NCBI GenBank assembly: GCA_903861305.1
Contig: CAIOTT010000046.1
Coordinates: forward strand, 1-33,478
From: Candidatus Omnitrophota bacterium
GTDB taxonomy: Bacteria > Omnitrophota > Gorgyraeia > Zapsychrales > Fredricksoniimonadaceae
Length of the DNA: 33,478 nt
Reading direction: 5' to 3'
The notes below the pieces were generated by a model. That model was not told where the DNA came from, did no database searches, and was given only the letters and a program-made list of their open reading frames with translations. The translations under genes were made by a program, and so were the position numbers. Positions 1-9,431 of the stretch are shown in pieces. Position 1 is the stretch's first letter; each line of letters begins with the position of its first letter.

Positions 1-590
1 CCCTTTTTAAGGATCGCTTCCGCCTGCTTAAGATGGGTAATATCACTTAGCACGCAACGGCACCCCCGCGCTTCGGCTTCCCCCTCGGCAACCGTTGCCT
101 GTAAATGTGCCCAAAATATCGTTCCATCCTTTTTGACCATCCTGAGTTCCCACGCTTGCGGTTTACCGGTCTCAAAGAGCTGTTTGCGATGCAGATAATA
201 ACTATCCTGATCTTCTTTCAAAATGAAATGGCTGATCGGATTCCTTGCCAGCGTGCCGCGAGGCGATCCCAGCAATGTCGCCGCGGTCAGATTGGCTTCC
301 AAAATCATCCCCGGCTCTGTGATCGTGATATATCCCACCGGCGCCAGATCGTAAAGATCAAAATAACGCGCCCTCGCGGCATCAAGTTCTGCTTGCGCAC
401 GCCGCAATTCTTCATTCTGCATCTCGAGTTCGATCTGGTGCACGCGCAATTCATGGAGCGTCTTTTTAATCCTGTCCAATGACAGAAACTCAATATCATC
501 CGGCGATTGGACGGCATTCTTCAGAGCCGTTTCTTCCGCCCGACGGCGCAACTCAGCGGCGTGTTCTGCGCTATTATCCCTGTTTTCCAT
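1..590 (-). CDS. PAS-domain signalling protein, partial (C-terminus beyond window)
   Basis: The reading frame is open from an ATG at 588-590 to the window edge (about 196 codons). It starts MENRDNSAEHAAELRR, continues with a coiled-coil stretch (VHQIELEMQNEELRRAQAEL) and then a PAS sensor domain (FDLYDLAPVGY, FILKEDQD, WELRMVKKDGTIFW, CVLSDIT). The ribosome site GGAGG lies a few bases upstream, inside the sequence GGAGGCGCACA before ATG. The N-terminal 190 residues are a close paralogue of the next gene upstream in the operon (574-2463), including its leader and ribosome site, so this is a tandem duplication. Its start overlaps that gene's stop by 17 bases, which implies translational coupling. 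The output domain lies outside the window; GGDEF-EAL, histidine kinase or further PAS domains are all possible. The PAS assignment is secure, the function is not. Confidence 0.85.
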   Translation of the reverse strand, partial: MENRDNSAEHAAELRRRAEETALKNAVQSPDDIEFLSLDRIKKTLHELRVHQIELEMQNEELRRAQAELDAARARYFDLYDLAPVGYITITEPGMILEANLTAATLLGSPRGTLARNPISHFILKEDQDSYYLHRKQLFETGKPQAWELRMVKKDGTIFWAHLQATVAEGEAEARGCRCVLSDITHLKQAEAILKK

Positions 591-2463
591 TGTGCGCCTC
601 CATAAACGGGATCACTTCATCCGCCGGCAACGGCTTGCTAAAAAGGTATCCCTGATAATAATCACAGCGGTTGGCCGCCAGTTTCTCCAACTGTATTCCC
701 GTCTCCACACCTTCAGCGACAACCCCCAGTTTCAACTTGTGCGTCAGGTCAATGATCGCTGGTATCATGGCGTTCTCATCACTTTCTTTAGCGATCTCGT
801 TTATAAAAAGACGATCAATCTTCAAATTCTTGATGGGTAATTTCTGTAAATGAACCAGCGATGAATACCCTGTTCCGAAATCATCCAATGAAACCAGAAC
901 ACCAAGCGCGCTGATCGCCTTCAGGATCTCAACAGCGGCATCAAAGGACTCAATACACAAACTCTCGGTCACCTCGATCTCCAGAAGCTCCGGGCGCAGG
1001 CCGTTTTGATCCAAAGCACTTTTGATAATATCCACCAGATTCTTGCGCCGCAATTGAACCACCGATATATTGACCGAGATCACCAGATCTATGAACCCGC
1101 GGTCAACCAGCTGTTTGCCGAACCGGCACGCCTCATCAAGGACCCAGGCGCCAATGGGCACAATGAGTCCTGTCTCCTCGGCCACGGGGATAAACTCATC
1201 AGGGAAAACAAGCCCGCCTCCGGTACGAAACCAGCGCAGCAGCGCCTCAAACCCCCTGACCCGGCCATCCGCCACATTAACAACCGGCTGATAGAACAGG
1301 ACAAACTCTTTCTTGTCCAATGCGCCACGAAGATCGCGTTCCACCTGCATTTTCGTGACGGCATTCTTATTCATTTCAAGATCAAAGAACCGGAACATGT
1401 TCCTGCCGGATTCTTTGGCCGCGTACATAGCCGTATCGGCGTTCTTCAAAAGATCCTCGAGTGAATCGCCGTCATGCGGATAGACCGCGATGCCGATGCT
1501 CGCTGTGATAAAAAGATCATTGCCCGCGATCAGCCGCGGTGCATTAAATTTTTCCCGGATACGTTCAGCAATATATTGAGCCCCCTGCCCGCTTTCCAGA
1601 TCATTCAAAAGAATAAGGAACTCATCCCCGCCGACACGCGCCATCATGTCTGTTTCCCTGATACAGGCGGCAAGACCCAGTGCCGTGTCTTTAAGAAGCT
1701 CATCGCCTACCGAATGCCCCAGCGTATCATTCACACTCTTGAAATGATCAAGATCAACAAACATGACCGCGCATTGCATGCCGGTACGTCTGGCGCGTGC
1801 GATCTCCCGACTGGCTTTCTCAAGAAACGCGGGGCGGTTAAGCGTACGCGTCAGCGTATCAACATGCGCCATGATCACCAACTCACTCTCCAGCATTTTA
1901 CGCGCGGTTACATCGCTCAATGTAATGCGGCATACAGGGGCACCGCCTTCATCTTTCGCGGCCGCGATCTGCAGCTGAACCCAAAATACCGCCCCCTCTT
2001 TCTTCACCATCCGTAATTCCAGCGACTGCGTTTCACCGGTCGCAAAAAGCTGTTTACGTTGCTGACAATACCCATCCTGATCTTCTTTAAGAATAAACCG
2101 GGAGATCGGCTGTCCCGCCAACACACCCCGGATCACACCCAGCAATGTGGCGGCGGTAAGGTTGGCCTCCATGATAAGCCCTTGTTCGTTCAATGTGCAA
2201 TAACCCACGGGTGCAAGATCATAAAGATCAAAATACCGCGCCCGTGCCATATCAAGTTCCAACTGCGCCCGGCGCAATTCCTCATTTTGCATCTCCAGCT
2301 CGATCTGGTGTACATGCAATTCATTGAACGCCTGCCTTACAGCCATGGGCGTCAATTCGTCGGGCTCGAAACGGTCGATCCACGCGTTCGTAGCCTTGGA
2401 CCTTTTCTCGGCTTCCGTGCGTAATACGGCGGCGTGTTCCGCGCTGCTGTCGATGTTTTCCAT
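574..2463 (-). CDS. PAS-GGDEF-EAL cyclic di-GMP synthase/phosphodiesterase
   Basis: 629 aa. Order of domains: coiled coil (about 48-78), PAS (about 79-195), GGDEF diguanylate cyclase (about 200-360), EAL phosphodiesterase (about 375-620). GGDEF is intact at 278-282. An RxxD inhibitory site (R269-D272) lies five residues before it, so the cyclase half could be product-inhibited. The EAL half has EAL at 406-408, VNIS near 464, DDFGTGYSS at 527-535, KID near 548 and EGVE near 584, so both halves look catalytically competent. The protein is probably cytoplasmic, with no membrane segment or signal peptide. The start at 2463 is chosen over an ATG-less extension to 2544 because GGAGG precedes it and because the paralogue at 1-590 starts the same way. 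It begins 16 bases after the CheB-CheR gene's stop. Which activity dominates in the cell cannot be read from sequence. Confidence 0.93.
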   Translation of the reverse strand: MENIDSSAEHAAVLRTEAEKRSKATNAWIDRFEPDELTPMAVRQAFNELHVHQIELEMQNEELRRAQLELDMARARYFDLYDLAPVGYCTLNEQGLIMEANLTAATLLGVIRGVLAGQPISRFILKEDQDGYCQQRKQLFATGETQSLELRMVKKEGAVFWVQLQIAAAKDEGGAPVCRITLSDVTARKMLESELVIMAHVDTLTRTLNRPAFLEKASREIARARRTGMQCAVMFVDLDHFKSVNDTLGHSVGDELLKDTALGLAACIRETDMMARVGGDEFLILLNDLESGQGAQYIAERIREKFNAPRLIAGNDLFITASIGIAVYPHDGDSLEDLLKNADTAMYAAKESGRNMFRFFDLEMNKNAVTKMQVERDLRGALDKKEFVLFYQPVVNVADGRVRGFEALLRWFRTGGGLVFPDEFIPVAEETGLIVPIGAWVLDEACRFGKQLVDRGFIDLVISVNISVVQLRRKNLVDIIKSALDQNGLRPELLEIEVTESLCIESFDAAVEILKAISALGVLVSLDDFGTGYSSLVHLQKLPIKNLKIDRLFINEIAKESDENAMIPAIIDLTHKLKLGVVAEGVETGIQLEKLAANRCDYYQGYLFSKPLPADEVIPFMEAHNGKQG

Positions 2464-2479
2464 GGTGCGCCTCCAGCGT

Positions 2480-5400
2480 TCAACCAGGCTTGCCTTCTCT
2501 CGGTCGTTCCGTTGTTGCGATCGCGTACATTTGCCCGGCCTCATTCATTAAAGCCGTGGATATGATCGAAACCTTCCTAACCGAACCATCTTTGCAAATC
2601 CGCTCGGTCTGATACGATTCCAAGACTTCAGCCTTGCTCAGTAGCACAACCTTGGCTAATGCCTCATCGCGCCGCTCCTCGGGGATCCGATCCCGGATAT
2701 TCATCGCCAGCGCTTCGACTTCACTCCAGCCATACATTCTGACCGCGCCCGGGTTCCAGGCAATGATACGTCCCTCCAGATCCTGCACAGTAATAGCATC
2801 ATGGGCATCGCGGACGACCACGGCCAAACGGAGCATTTCATTGGCTTTGCGCAAGGATTCCTCCGCCTGCTTGCGCTCGGCGATGTCCTCGATCATACAA
2901 AAATGACGCCCATTCTTTTTACCTTCAACCATCATCGGCGCAATTGTCATGCTGATCCAGACAACGGCCCCATCAAGCCGAAGATATCGTTTTTCCATCT
3001 GGAATCCGTTTGTCTTGCCGGCATTCAACAGCGCCATATTATCAAGGTCTTTCTGAACATCCTCTGGATGCGTGATGCTCATCCAGTCAATTTTCATCAT
3101 CTCTTCCCTTGTTCTGCCCGCGATCCTGGCAAACTTCGGATTAACTTCATAGATCTGTCCCGTCAATGAGTCGATCAAGGCAATGCCCAGTGGCGCCTCC
3201 ACGAACAATTTCTTAAACAACTCCTGACTTTCTCGCGCCACTTCACGCGTCTTTACCGTCTCTGTGATATCCACAAACGTGATCACCGCACCTTCGATCA
3301 CATTGTCGAGCGTGCGGTAAGGCTGAATATGCAGGGTGTACCACTGGCCCGCCGTGGTTTGAACTTCCACCTCTTTGAAACCCAGCGTATCGAGCACGGA
3401 CTGTGTATCCGCGACCAATCGGTCATACCCCACCAGATTCGTAAGGATATGGCTCACGGGCCGCCCCATATCAGTCGCGATCAAATTGATGATCGTGCTG
3501 GCGCCGGCGGTAAAACGCAGGATACGCATCTGATGATCTACAAAAATGGTCGCGATCCCTGTTCCAGCGAGAAGATTGTTCATATCGTTATTGGCGCGGG
3601 ACAGATCGAGAACCTTGGTCTGCAATTCCGCATTGACCGTGGCCAATTCCTCATTGACCGACTGCAATTCTTCCTTGGACGTCTCCAGTTCCTCATTGGT
3701 CGATTGCATCTCCTCATTCACGCTCTGCATTTCCTCGTTGAAGGATTTAAGTTCTTCGTTGGAGGTCTCCAGTTCCTCATTAGCAGCTTGAAGGAACTCT
3801 TCCTTGGCCTGAAGTTCCTGATTAAGTGCCGCAATACGAGCATCGGTATCTGACGTATGTTCCGTATCGCCGGGAAGCGGAATGCGACTCACCGGATCTG
3901 TTGCCAGCGCTTCCATCAGAATGACAAGATACGCCGGCGATTCCGGCGTGGCGACGGCCCCGCTCATCACCGGATGAACGCTCATATTGACCAAGGTATA
4001 GTGGCCGTTTGTTTTTACGCGCAAACTTGAAGAGCGAATGGCCTCCTTGGTCCTTACAGCTTTATGCAGGGCATTGGATAATTCATGCTTCAGGCCTTCG
4101 CGCGCCATCTTCAGGATATTGTTGACGCCACTCTCGCCAATCGCTGGTTCAAGGTACATCCCGGAACGGCCATGAAGATAAAGGATATCGCCATGCCCGT
4201 TGACGAGCGCTCCGACCGGCGCAACCTCTTTTAAGATCGCCTGTTCGGTCAACTCGCGCAGAGGCAATTTAACGGGGAAAGTCTTGCTACCGATGGCCCT
4301 GGGAAGCGCAGCATCAACCGCCGTCCCCGGTGACAGGTAACGGCTGAATACCGCACGCGTTGCGCCTTGATGAGTCGCTTTGCCCTGATACACTTTTAAT
4401 TTACGGTCCAGCACAGTGAACAGATCGTTAAACTCACCGATGGTCTCGGACGTGCCTAAAAAGAGCGTCCCCCCGGGATTAAGCGCATAGTGGAACAAAG
4501 GAATAAGTTTCTTCTGTAATTCCCCACCCATGTAGATCATGAGATTACGGCAACTGATAAGCTCAAGCTTTGAGAATGGCGGGTCCTTGATCACATCCTG
4601 CTCGGAAAAAACCAGCATATCGCGGATGCCCTTGTGAATACGGTACGCATTGCCACCGGCCTCAAGCGTGAAAAAACGAGCCAACCGCTCCGGTGAAACG
4701 TCGCTACTGATACTGGCCGGATAAATACCAAGGCGGGCTGTTGCGATCGCCTGACTGTCAATGTCTGTCGCAAATACCTGTATCGAAAAACTCTGCTTCA
4801 TCGTTTCCTGCCGCTCGGCGAGCAGGATAGCCAGGGAATACGCCTCTTCCCCCGTAGAACACCCCGGCGACCACACGCGGATCGAAGCCCCTGCGGATTT
4901 GCCGACAAAAAGTTTAGGGATAACCTGTTCCTCGATCAGTTTGAACGCCTCCGGATCACGAAAGAAATTGGTCATGCCGATCAACAGGTCGCGAAAAAGA
5001 GCCGACACCTCGGTGGGCGTTTGCTGCAAGAACTTGACGTAGCCATCCATGGTATCGATCTGATGGACGACCATCCGGCGTTCAATGCGGCGGTTGATCG
5101 TGCTGGGCTTATAGAGTGAAAAGTCGTGGCCTGTCCGGTCGCGCAGCAAAACAAAGATCTTCTTCAAAGCGCTTTCAGTCTTAGGTGAGGCGACTGTTCC
5201 CAGCTGATGGGGTTTCCCAAAAGCGTGAAGGGCGTAGGCCATCAACTGAGCAGCCATCTCTCCCGGTGGCAGTTCATAATCCACGAGGCCCGTGCCGATC
5301 GCACTGCGCGGCATGCCGTCGTACTCGGTGGATTCAGGATTCTGCGCCATGACCATGCCGCCCTCGCCTTTGATAGCCCTCAAGCCCAGCGTGCCATCAG

Positions 5401-5968
5401 ATCCGGTACCCGACAGCACAATACCGATCGCCCGCTCGTGCTGATCCTGCGCGAGGGATCGGAAAAAGAAATCAATAGGCAGACGCATACCGCGCTGGGC
5501 AGAAGGCTCCAGTAGCTGAAGCGCACCGTTCAGGAAAGCCATATCGCGATTGGGCGGAATAATATAAGTGCAGTTGGGCTGCACCTTCATGCCATCCTCA
5601 ACCTCGAAAACCTCCATGCGGGTGTAACGGCGAATAAGTTCGGTCAGGATACTCTTGTGGTCAGGGGCCAGATGCTGGACCAGCACAAAGGCCATGCCGG
5701 GATCCCGGTCGGTGGGCATACCCGAAAAGAACGCCTCGAATGCCGCCAATCCCCCGGCGGACGCGCCGATACCAACGATTGGGAAAGTGCTTTCGGAAGG
5801 AATGTTCACGGGCATTTCTGTTTCAGCAATTACTCCCGTTCCTGTTAAAGAGGCCGCGACTGTCAGTAGACTCTTTACCGGCTGCTTTGGCTGCACATTG
5901 ACTGCGGCTTTTTCCTTCTTGGGAACCGACATACTCTTCCGCTTGGGGGAAACTTTTGTTCTTTTCAT
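2480..5968 (-). CDS. CheB methylesterase-CheR methyltransferase-PAS fusion protein
   Basis: 1162 aa. A basic N-terminal tail (1-60) is followed by a CheB-type esterase domain with the catalytic triad visible: S70 in GASAGG, H99 in VQHLAPDH, D191 in GTGSDG. A CheR methyltransferase domain follows, with the SAM motif WSPGCSTGEEAYS, then FATDID and ISCRNLMIYM. Next comes a long heptad coiled coil built on repeats of NEEL/NEEM (about 715-800) and three PAS domains (about 800-1150). There is no CheY-like receiver on the CheB part and no kinase or HATPase domain at the end, so it probably acts as a sensory or scaffold protein. Fusions of this kind occur in many bacteria outside classical chemotaxis operons; their physiological substrates are poorly defined. 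It is the first gene of the operon; AAAGGG about 12 bases before the ATG is the likely ribosome site. Cytoplasmic by sequence. Confidence 0.93.
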   Translation of the reverse strand: MKRTKVSPKRKSMSVPKKEKAAVNVQPKQPVKSLLTVAASLTGTGVIAETEMPVNIPSESTFPIVGIGASAGGLAAFEAFFSGMPTDRDPGMAFVLVQHLAPDHKSILTELIRRYTRMEVFEVEDGMKVQPNCTYIIPPNRDMAFLNGALQLLEPSAQRGMRLPIDFFFRSLAQDQHERAIGIVLSGTGSDGTLGLRAIKGEGGMVMAQNPESTEYDGMPRSAIGTGLVDYELPPGEMAAQLMAYALHAFGKPHQLGTVASPKTESALKKIFVLLRDRTGHDFSLYKPSTINRRIERRMVVHQIDTMDGYVKFLQQTPTEVSALFRDLLIGMTNFFRDPEAFKLIEEQVIPKLFVGKSAGASIRVWSPGCSTGEEAYSLAILLAERQETMKQSFSIQVFATDIDSQAIATARLGIYPASISSDVSPERLARFFTLEAGGNAYRIHKGIRDMLVFSEQDVIKDPPFSKLELISCRNLMIYMGGELQKKLIPLFHYALNPGGTLFLGTSETIGEFNDLFTVLDRKLKVYQGKATHQGATRAVFSRYLSPGTAVDAALPRAIGSKTFPVKLPLRELTEQAILKEVAPVGALVNGHGDILYLHGRSGMYLEPAIGESGVNNILKMAREGLKHELSNALHKAVRTKEAIRSSSLRVKTNGHYTLVNMSVHPVMSGAVATPESPAYLVILMEALATDPVSRIPLPGDTEHTSDTDARIAALNQELQAKEEFLQAANEELETSNEELKSFNEEMQSVNEEMQSTNEELETSKEELQSVNEELATVNAELQTKVLDLSRANNDMNNLLAGTGIATIFVDHQMRILRFTAGASTIINLIATDMGRPVSHILTNLVGYDRLVADTQSVLDTLGFKEVEVQTTAGQWYTLHIQPYRTLDNVIEGAVITFVDITETVKTREVARESQELFKKLFVEAPLGIALIDSLTGQIYEVNPKFARIAGRTREEMMKIDWMSITHPEDVQKDLDNMALLNAGKTNGFQMEKRYLRLDGAVVWISMTIAPMMVEGKKNGRHFCMIEDIAERKQAEESLRKANEMLRLAVVVRDAHDAITVQDLEGRIIAWNPGAVRMYGWSEVEALAMNIRDRIPEERRDEALAKVVLLSKAEVLESYQTERICKDGSVRKVSIISTALMNEAGQMYAIATTERPREGKPG

Positions 5969-6184
<216 letters not shown>

Positions 6185-6823
6185 TCAGAATATAATACAA
6201 TATTCCCGATAAATTTTCGGTCTAAGCCCACCGACATCCGGCACAACACCCGGATGCCGCTGACTAAGGCGAGTCAAATGCATCACCGGCACCACCCGGT
6301 CACGGCTTAAGGCCAGAGCCTTTAAATACGCGAGGAACGCGCCTTCGATCTGGCCCTGATGCTCAAGGCTCACCCCCAGATTTTTCCACGCTTCCCATGA
6401 ATGTGGCCCCAACTTGATCGCCCAACGTGACCACTCCTCAGCTTGGATAAAATCCTGCCGATACAGATTGCAGAATCCCAACTTGGTCACGGTCGCAATA
6501 TGCTGGTCCTTTGTCCTGATCGCACAGGCAAGACTGCGGGCAAAATAACCCGTCGCCTTGTCATATTCATAGAACTCCGCGCTCATCTCCCCAGCCAAGA
6601 ACAAAAGGCGCGAACGATGTTCCAACATGTCGGCATCACTGATTACCTCATTGATGACGTTTAGTCCCTCCCAAAAACAGCCTTCTGCGGCACATACCTT
6701 TAATAAGGTCTCCAGCGCGTCGATCTTCGAATCGGCAGTTGTGGCGGATCGTCGAGCTTTTATAGCCCAATCGTGAAGTCCGGCAGGGATGCAGTAAATG
6801 ACACTCTCCCGCAGGATGTCCAT
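6185..6823 (-). CDS. TPR-like repeat protein
   Basis: About 212 aa from the ATG at 6823. Repeated helical hairpins resemble tetratricopeptide repeats, for example LLFLAGEMSAEFYEYDKATG, then LGFCNLYRQDFIQAEEW, WAIKLGPHSWEAWKNLGVS and EHQGQIEGAFLAYLKALA. The last two are good TPR matches (W/L-G-Y-A-F spacing). TPRs mediate protein-protein contacts; no catalytic motif, signal peptide or membrane segment is visible. The frame remains open to a TTG at 6904. I prefer 6823 because GGAAGAG lies six bases upstream and because the TTG sits inside the inverted repeat at 6897-6907. ATGs at 6889, 6868 and 6841 lack a good ribosome site. The gene is transcribed divergently from the DUF2924-recombinase pair, so it could be cassette cargo or simply a neighbour. 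Confidence 0.6.
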   Translation of the reverse strand: MDILRESVIYCIPAGLHDWAIKARRSATTADSKIDALETLLKVCAAEGCFWEGLNVINEVISDADMLEHRSRLLFLAGEMSAEFYEYDKATGYFARSLACAIRTKDQHIATVTKLGFCNLYRQDFIQAEEWSRWAIKLGPHSWEAWKNLGVSLEHQGQIEGAFLAYLKALALSRDRVVPVMHLTRLSQRHPGVVPDVGGLRPKIYREYCIIF

Positions 6824-6896
6824 GTAAAGCTCTTCCTTCATGATAAGTGGCGTCGGCCTCGTCTTCATCATGTGAATATGCCCATACATCTCGAGC

Positions 6897-6949
6897 AATA
6901 GCAAGTCGAAATACCGACGGAAGATATATCTCTGAACGGACTTGCTATT
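6897..6949. repeat. Inverted repeat between divergent TPR and DUF2924 genes
   Basis: AATAGCAAGTC at 6897-6907 is the exact reverse complement of GACTTGCTATT at 6939-6949, with 31 bases between. It lies in the only divergent promoter region of this segment, so a regulatory or recombinase-binding role is possible; no function is shown by sequence alone. Confidence 0.6.
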
Positions 6950-6994
6950 AGCTAAAACCTATGGCTACATTGGACTAACGAAAGGAGCACGCCC

Positions 6995-7468
6995 ATGGCC
7001 CAAGCGCCCGATAACAGCCTTATAACCGAGATCATGACCCTTAAGAATGCCCCGTTGGAGGCTATAAAGGCCAAATACGCCGCACTGTACGGCCAAGACA
7101 GCCCTTCATCCAGCAACAAGATCTTCCTGTGGCGTAAGATCGCCTATCGCCTTCAGGAGCTCGAATACGGCGGTTTGCCTGATGACACCAAGAACAGGAT
7201 CAACGAACTTATCGAGCGCTATGATCCGGTCAATAACAAAACCCTGCGACCCAAAACAGTAATGGAAAGAAATAGCAATAACGGACGAGATAGACGCCTC
7301 CCCATCCCCGGAGCCATCATAAGGAAGGAATACAAGGATCAGCTCATTGAGGTCAAAGTTCTGGAGAATGGATTTGAATATCAGGGGAAAAGTTATAAAA
7401 CACTCTCGGCGGTCGCCACGGCGGTGACCGGAGATCACTTAAATGGATATACTTTTTTCAAGCCATGA
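6995..7468 (+). CDS. DUF2924 family protein, recombinase partner
   Basis: 157 aa with a good ribosome site (AAAGGAG eight bases before the ATG). The N-terminal half (ITEIMTLKNAPLEAIKAKY, NKIFLWRKIAYRLQELEYGGL) and the C-terminal half (RLPIPGAIIRKEY, VLENGFEYQGKSYKTLSAVA, TGDHLNGYTFF) match the pattern of DUF2924 proteins. These are typically encoded immediately upstream of large serine recombinases in mobile elements. The biochemical role is unknown; the C-terminal part resembles small DNA-associated modules found in phage-type loci. The gene overlaps the recombinase start by ATGA (7465-7468), so the two are translationally coupled and probably act together. Confidence 0.85.
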   Translation: MAQAPDNSLITEIMTLKNAPLEAIKAKYAALYGQDSPSSSNKIFLWRKIAYRLQELEYGGLPDDTKNRINELIERYDPVNNKTLRPKTVMERNSNNGRDRRLPIPGAIIRKEYKDQLIEVKVLENGFEYQGKSYKTLSAVATAVTGDHLNGYTFFKP

Positions 7469-9171
7469 CAAACGAACCCGAACAAAAAAGGCATCTTGTA
7501 TGCGCCATTTACACCCGTAAATCCTCATCCGAAGGATTGGATCAGGAGTTCAGCTCTCTTGATAACCAACGCGAATCAGCCGCAAGCTACATCAAAAGCC
7601 AGCAACATGAAGGCTGGACAGCCTCCAGTGAGCTTTACGATGACGGCGGCTTCACGGGAGCCAACGTTGAAAGGCCCGGCCTCCAGAAGCTCTTGAGTCA
7701 TATCAAGGAAGGAAAGATCAATTGCGTGGTGGTCTACAAAGTGGACCGGCTGTCCCGATCACTGCTTGATTTCAGCCAGCTTCTTGAATTCTTTGATAAA
7801 AACAACGTCGTCTTCGTTTCCATTACCCAGCATTTCAATACCAATACGTCCATGGGACGGTTAACCCTCAACATCCTTCTTTCCTTCGCTCAGTTTGAGC
7901 GTGAAATAATCAGCGAACGCACAAAAGACAAACTTAGCGCCGCACGCAAGCGCGGACAATGGCTCGGCGGCCACCCACCGTTCGGCTACATGCGCGACCC
8001 CAAAGAAAATCGCAAGATCATTATCAACCCTGCCGAAGTTGACATGGTGCGCAAAGTCTATGCCCTTTATCTGGAAAAGAATTCCGCACTGGAAGTCGCG
8101 CAAGAGATCACCGCCACCGGCTACCGCACCCCCTCTTGGCCAACCAAGACCGGCAAAACCTTCGGAAACAAGAAGCTCAGCATTTCAAATATTGTTCGCA
8201 TGCTCAAGAACCACACCTACATTGGCAAAGCCAACTATCAAGGAAAAATCTATGACGGCCTTCAATCTGCCATCATCGACGAGGAAACATTCAATAAAGT
8301 CCAAGATCGAATGTCTCATCACCGTTTAGACCGAAAGCCATTCAAGAATAAGGATTGCTCCGGGCTTTTATCCAAGGTCCTCAAATGCAACGCCTGCGGC
8401 AGCGCCATGATCCACACCTACACCCTGAAGAAGAACCGCTTCAAATACCGCTATTACCTGTGCTCGAATGCCCAGAAACGCGGCTACGCTGAATGCCCTG
8501 TCCGCTACGTTAACGCCCAGCTGATGGAGGAACGGATCGAACAGATCCTGCGCGGCGAAGTTAAGACCCTCAAGAATTCACCGCACAAGGCAGAGTCCGA
8601 AGCCATCCTATCGCCCATCTGGGATTCATTGTTCTTCGAAGAGAAACGCAGGATCATCCGCACGCTCATCAAGACAGCTGATTATGATTCAACCGCCAAA
8701 AAGATCGGCATGGTTTTGAACGGAACCACCGAACGAATGGAATTCGATTCAAACATCAAGAAGATCCACGCCAACACCATCAAAGGAAAGCAGCGACAGC
8801 TTGATCATGAACCAGCGATCAGAAAACAGCTTCTTCTGGCCCACCACCTGAACCAGAACCTTTCTGATGGCAACATAAAAGACCTGAATCAGGCCTCCGC
8901 CTGGCTGGGCTTCAGGCAAACAAGTCTAAGTCACATGCTTGGGCTCTTGCATTTATCGCCGTCAATCCAGACGGAGATCATAACTGACAATGCACCGATC
9001 CTCGACGCGATCCCCGAATACAAACTCCGCAACATCTCCTCCGAAGCGGACTGGACCAAACAGGCCGTCCTCTGGCAAGAGATCAAAACCTCTCTCTCCT
9101 TTAAAAGTTCGATATCTGAACTCCTCAAGCCAGACAGCGCCATTCCTAGTAAATGGATTCTACAATCCTGA
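7465..9171 (+). CDS. Large serine recombinase (site-specific integrase/invertase type)
   Basis: 568 aa. The N-terminal resolvase domain (about 10-155) carries the nucleophile in YTRKS (S20), then DDGGFTG, VYKVDRLSR and GRLTLNILLSFAQFERE. The recombinase domain follows (GQWLGGHPPFGYM, IVRMLKNHTYIGK). A zinc ribbon is visible as CNACGSAM and YYLCSNAQKRGYAECP. Residues about 440-520 look like a ParB-type helix-turn-helix (QASAWLGFRQTSLSHMLGLLHLSPSIQTEII), an extension often seen in this subfamily. The enzyme would cut and religate DNA at att-type sites through a covalent serine link. All key residues are present and the frame is intact, so it may be active. No other phage or transfer genes are nearby, which suggests a minimal or relic element. 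Confidence 0.94.
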   Translation: MTNEPEQKRHLVCAIYTRKSSSEGLDQEFSSLDNQRESAASYIKSQQHEGWTASSELYDDGGFTGANVERPGLQKLLSHIKEGKINCVVVYKVDRLSRSLLDFSQLLEFFDKNNVVFVSITQHFNTNTSMGRLTLNILLSFAQFEREIISERTKDKLSAARKRGQWLGGHPPFGYMRDPKENRKIIINPAEVDMVRKVYALYLEKNSALEVAQEITATGYRTPSWPTKTGKTFGNKKLSISNIVRMLKNHTYIGKANYQGKIYDGLQSAIIDEETFNKVQDRMSHHRLDRKPFKNKDCSGLLSKVLKCNACGSAMIHTYTLKKNRFKYRYYLCSNAQKRGYAECPVRYVNAQLMEERIEQILRGEVKTLKNSPHKAESEAILSPIWDSLFFEEKRRIIRTLIKTADYDSTAKKIGMVLNGTTERMEFDSNIKKIHANTIKGKQRQLDHEPAIRKQLLLAHHLNQNLSDGNIKDLNQASAWLGFRQTSLSHMLGLLHLSPSIQTEIITDNAPILDAIPEYKLRNISSEADWTKQAVLWQEIKTSLSFKSSISELLKPDSAIPSKWILQS

Positions 9172-9253
9172 AAAATAGCACCAAATTAGCCCCAAAGCCC
9201 CTTTACCAAACATCCTTTACTAAGCCGCCATTTGGAGATAAAGAGATGCATTC

Positions 9254-9282
9254 TCGACGGACGTCGAAGGTCTCAGACGTCT
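9254..9282. repeat. Small palindrome cluster downstream of the recombinase
   Basis: TCGACG and CGTCGA (9254-9267, two-base centre) are followed by AGACGTCT (9275-9282). Flanking pentamers GCATT (9248-9252) and AATGC (9292-9296) are also inverted. The dyad symmetry and the position just after a serine recombinase make this a candidate recognition or att-like site, but such short palindromes occur by chance. Confidence 0.3.
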
Positions 9283-9360
9283 CTATTGAACAATGCGACA
9301 ACGATCTAAAATTTCAGGAATAAGCAATGCAGTAAGTCTTTGCAACATGCGGACATAGGA

Positions 9361-9393
9361 AAGGCCCTGAACAGTTAACCCGTCCAGGGCCTT
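9361..9393. terminator. Hairpin between convergent recombinase and tRNA-Ser
   Basis: AAGGCCCTG (9361-9369) and CAGGGCCTT (9385-9393) form a 9-bp stem with a 15-base loop. It separates the rightward recombinase from the leftward tRNA-Ser, where a bidirectional terminator would be expected. The T-tract is weak on both strands, so efficiency is uncertain. Confidence 0.5.
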
Positions 9394-9431
9394 ACTTATC
9401 TCTCATCGTTTACCGACGGGAGAATAGAAAA

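Noticed and set aside
2464-2544. N-terminal extension of the GGDEF-EAL protein to 2544
   Set aside because: It overlaps the CheB-CheR gene, lacks a ribosome site, and disagrees with the paralogue's start.
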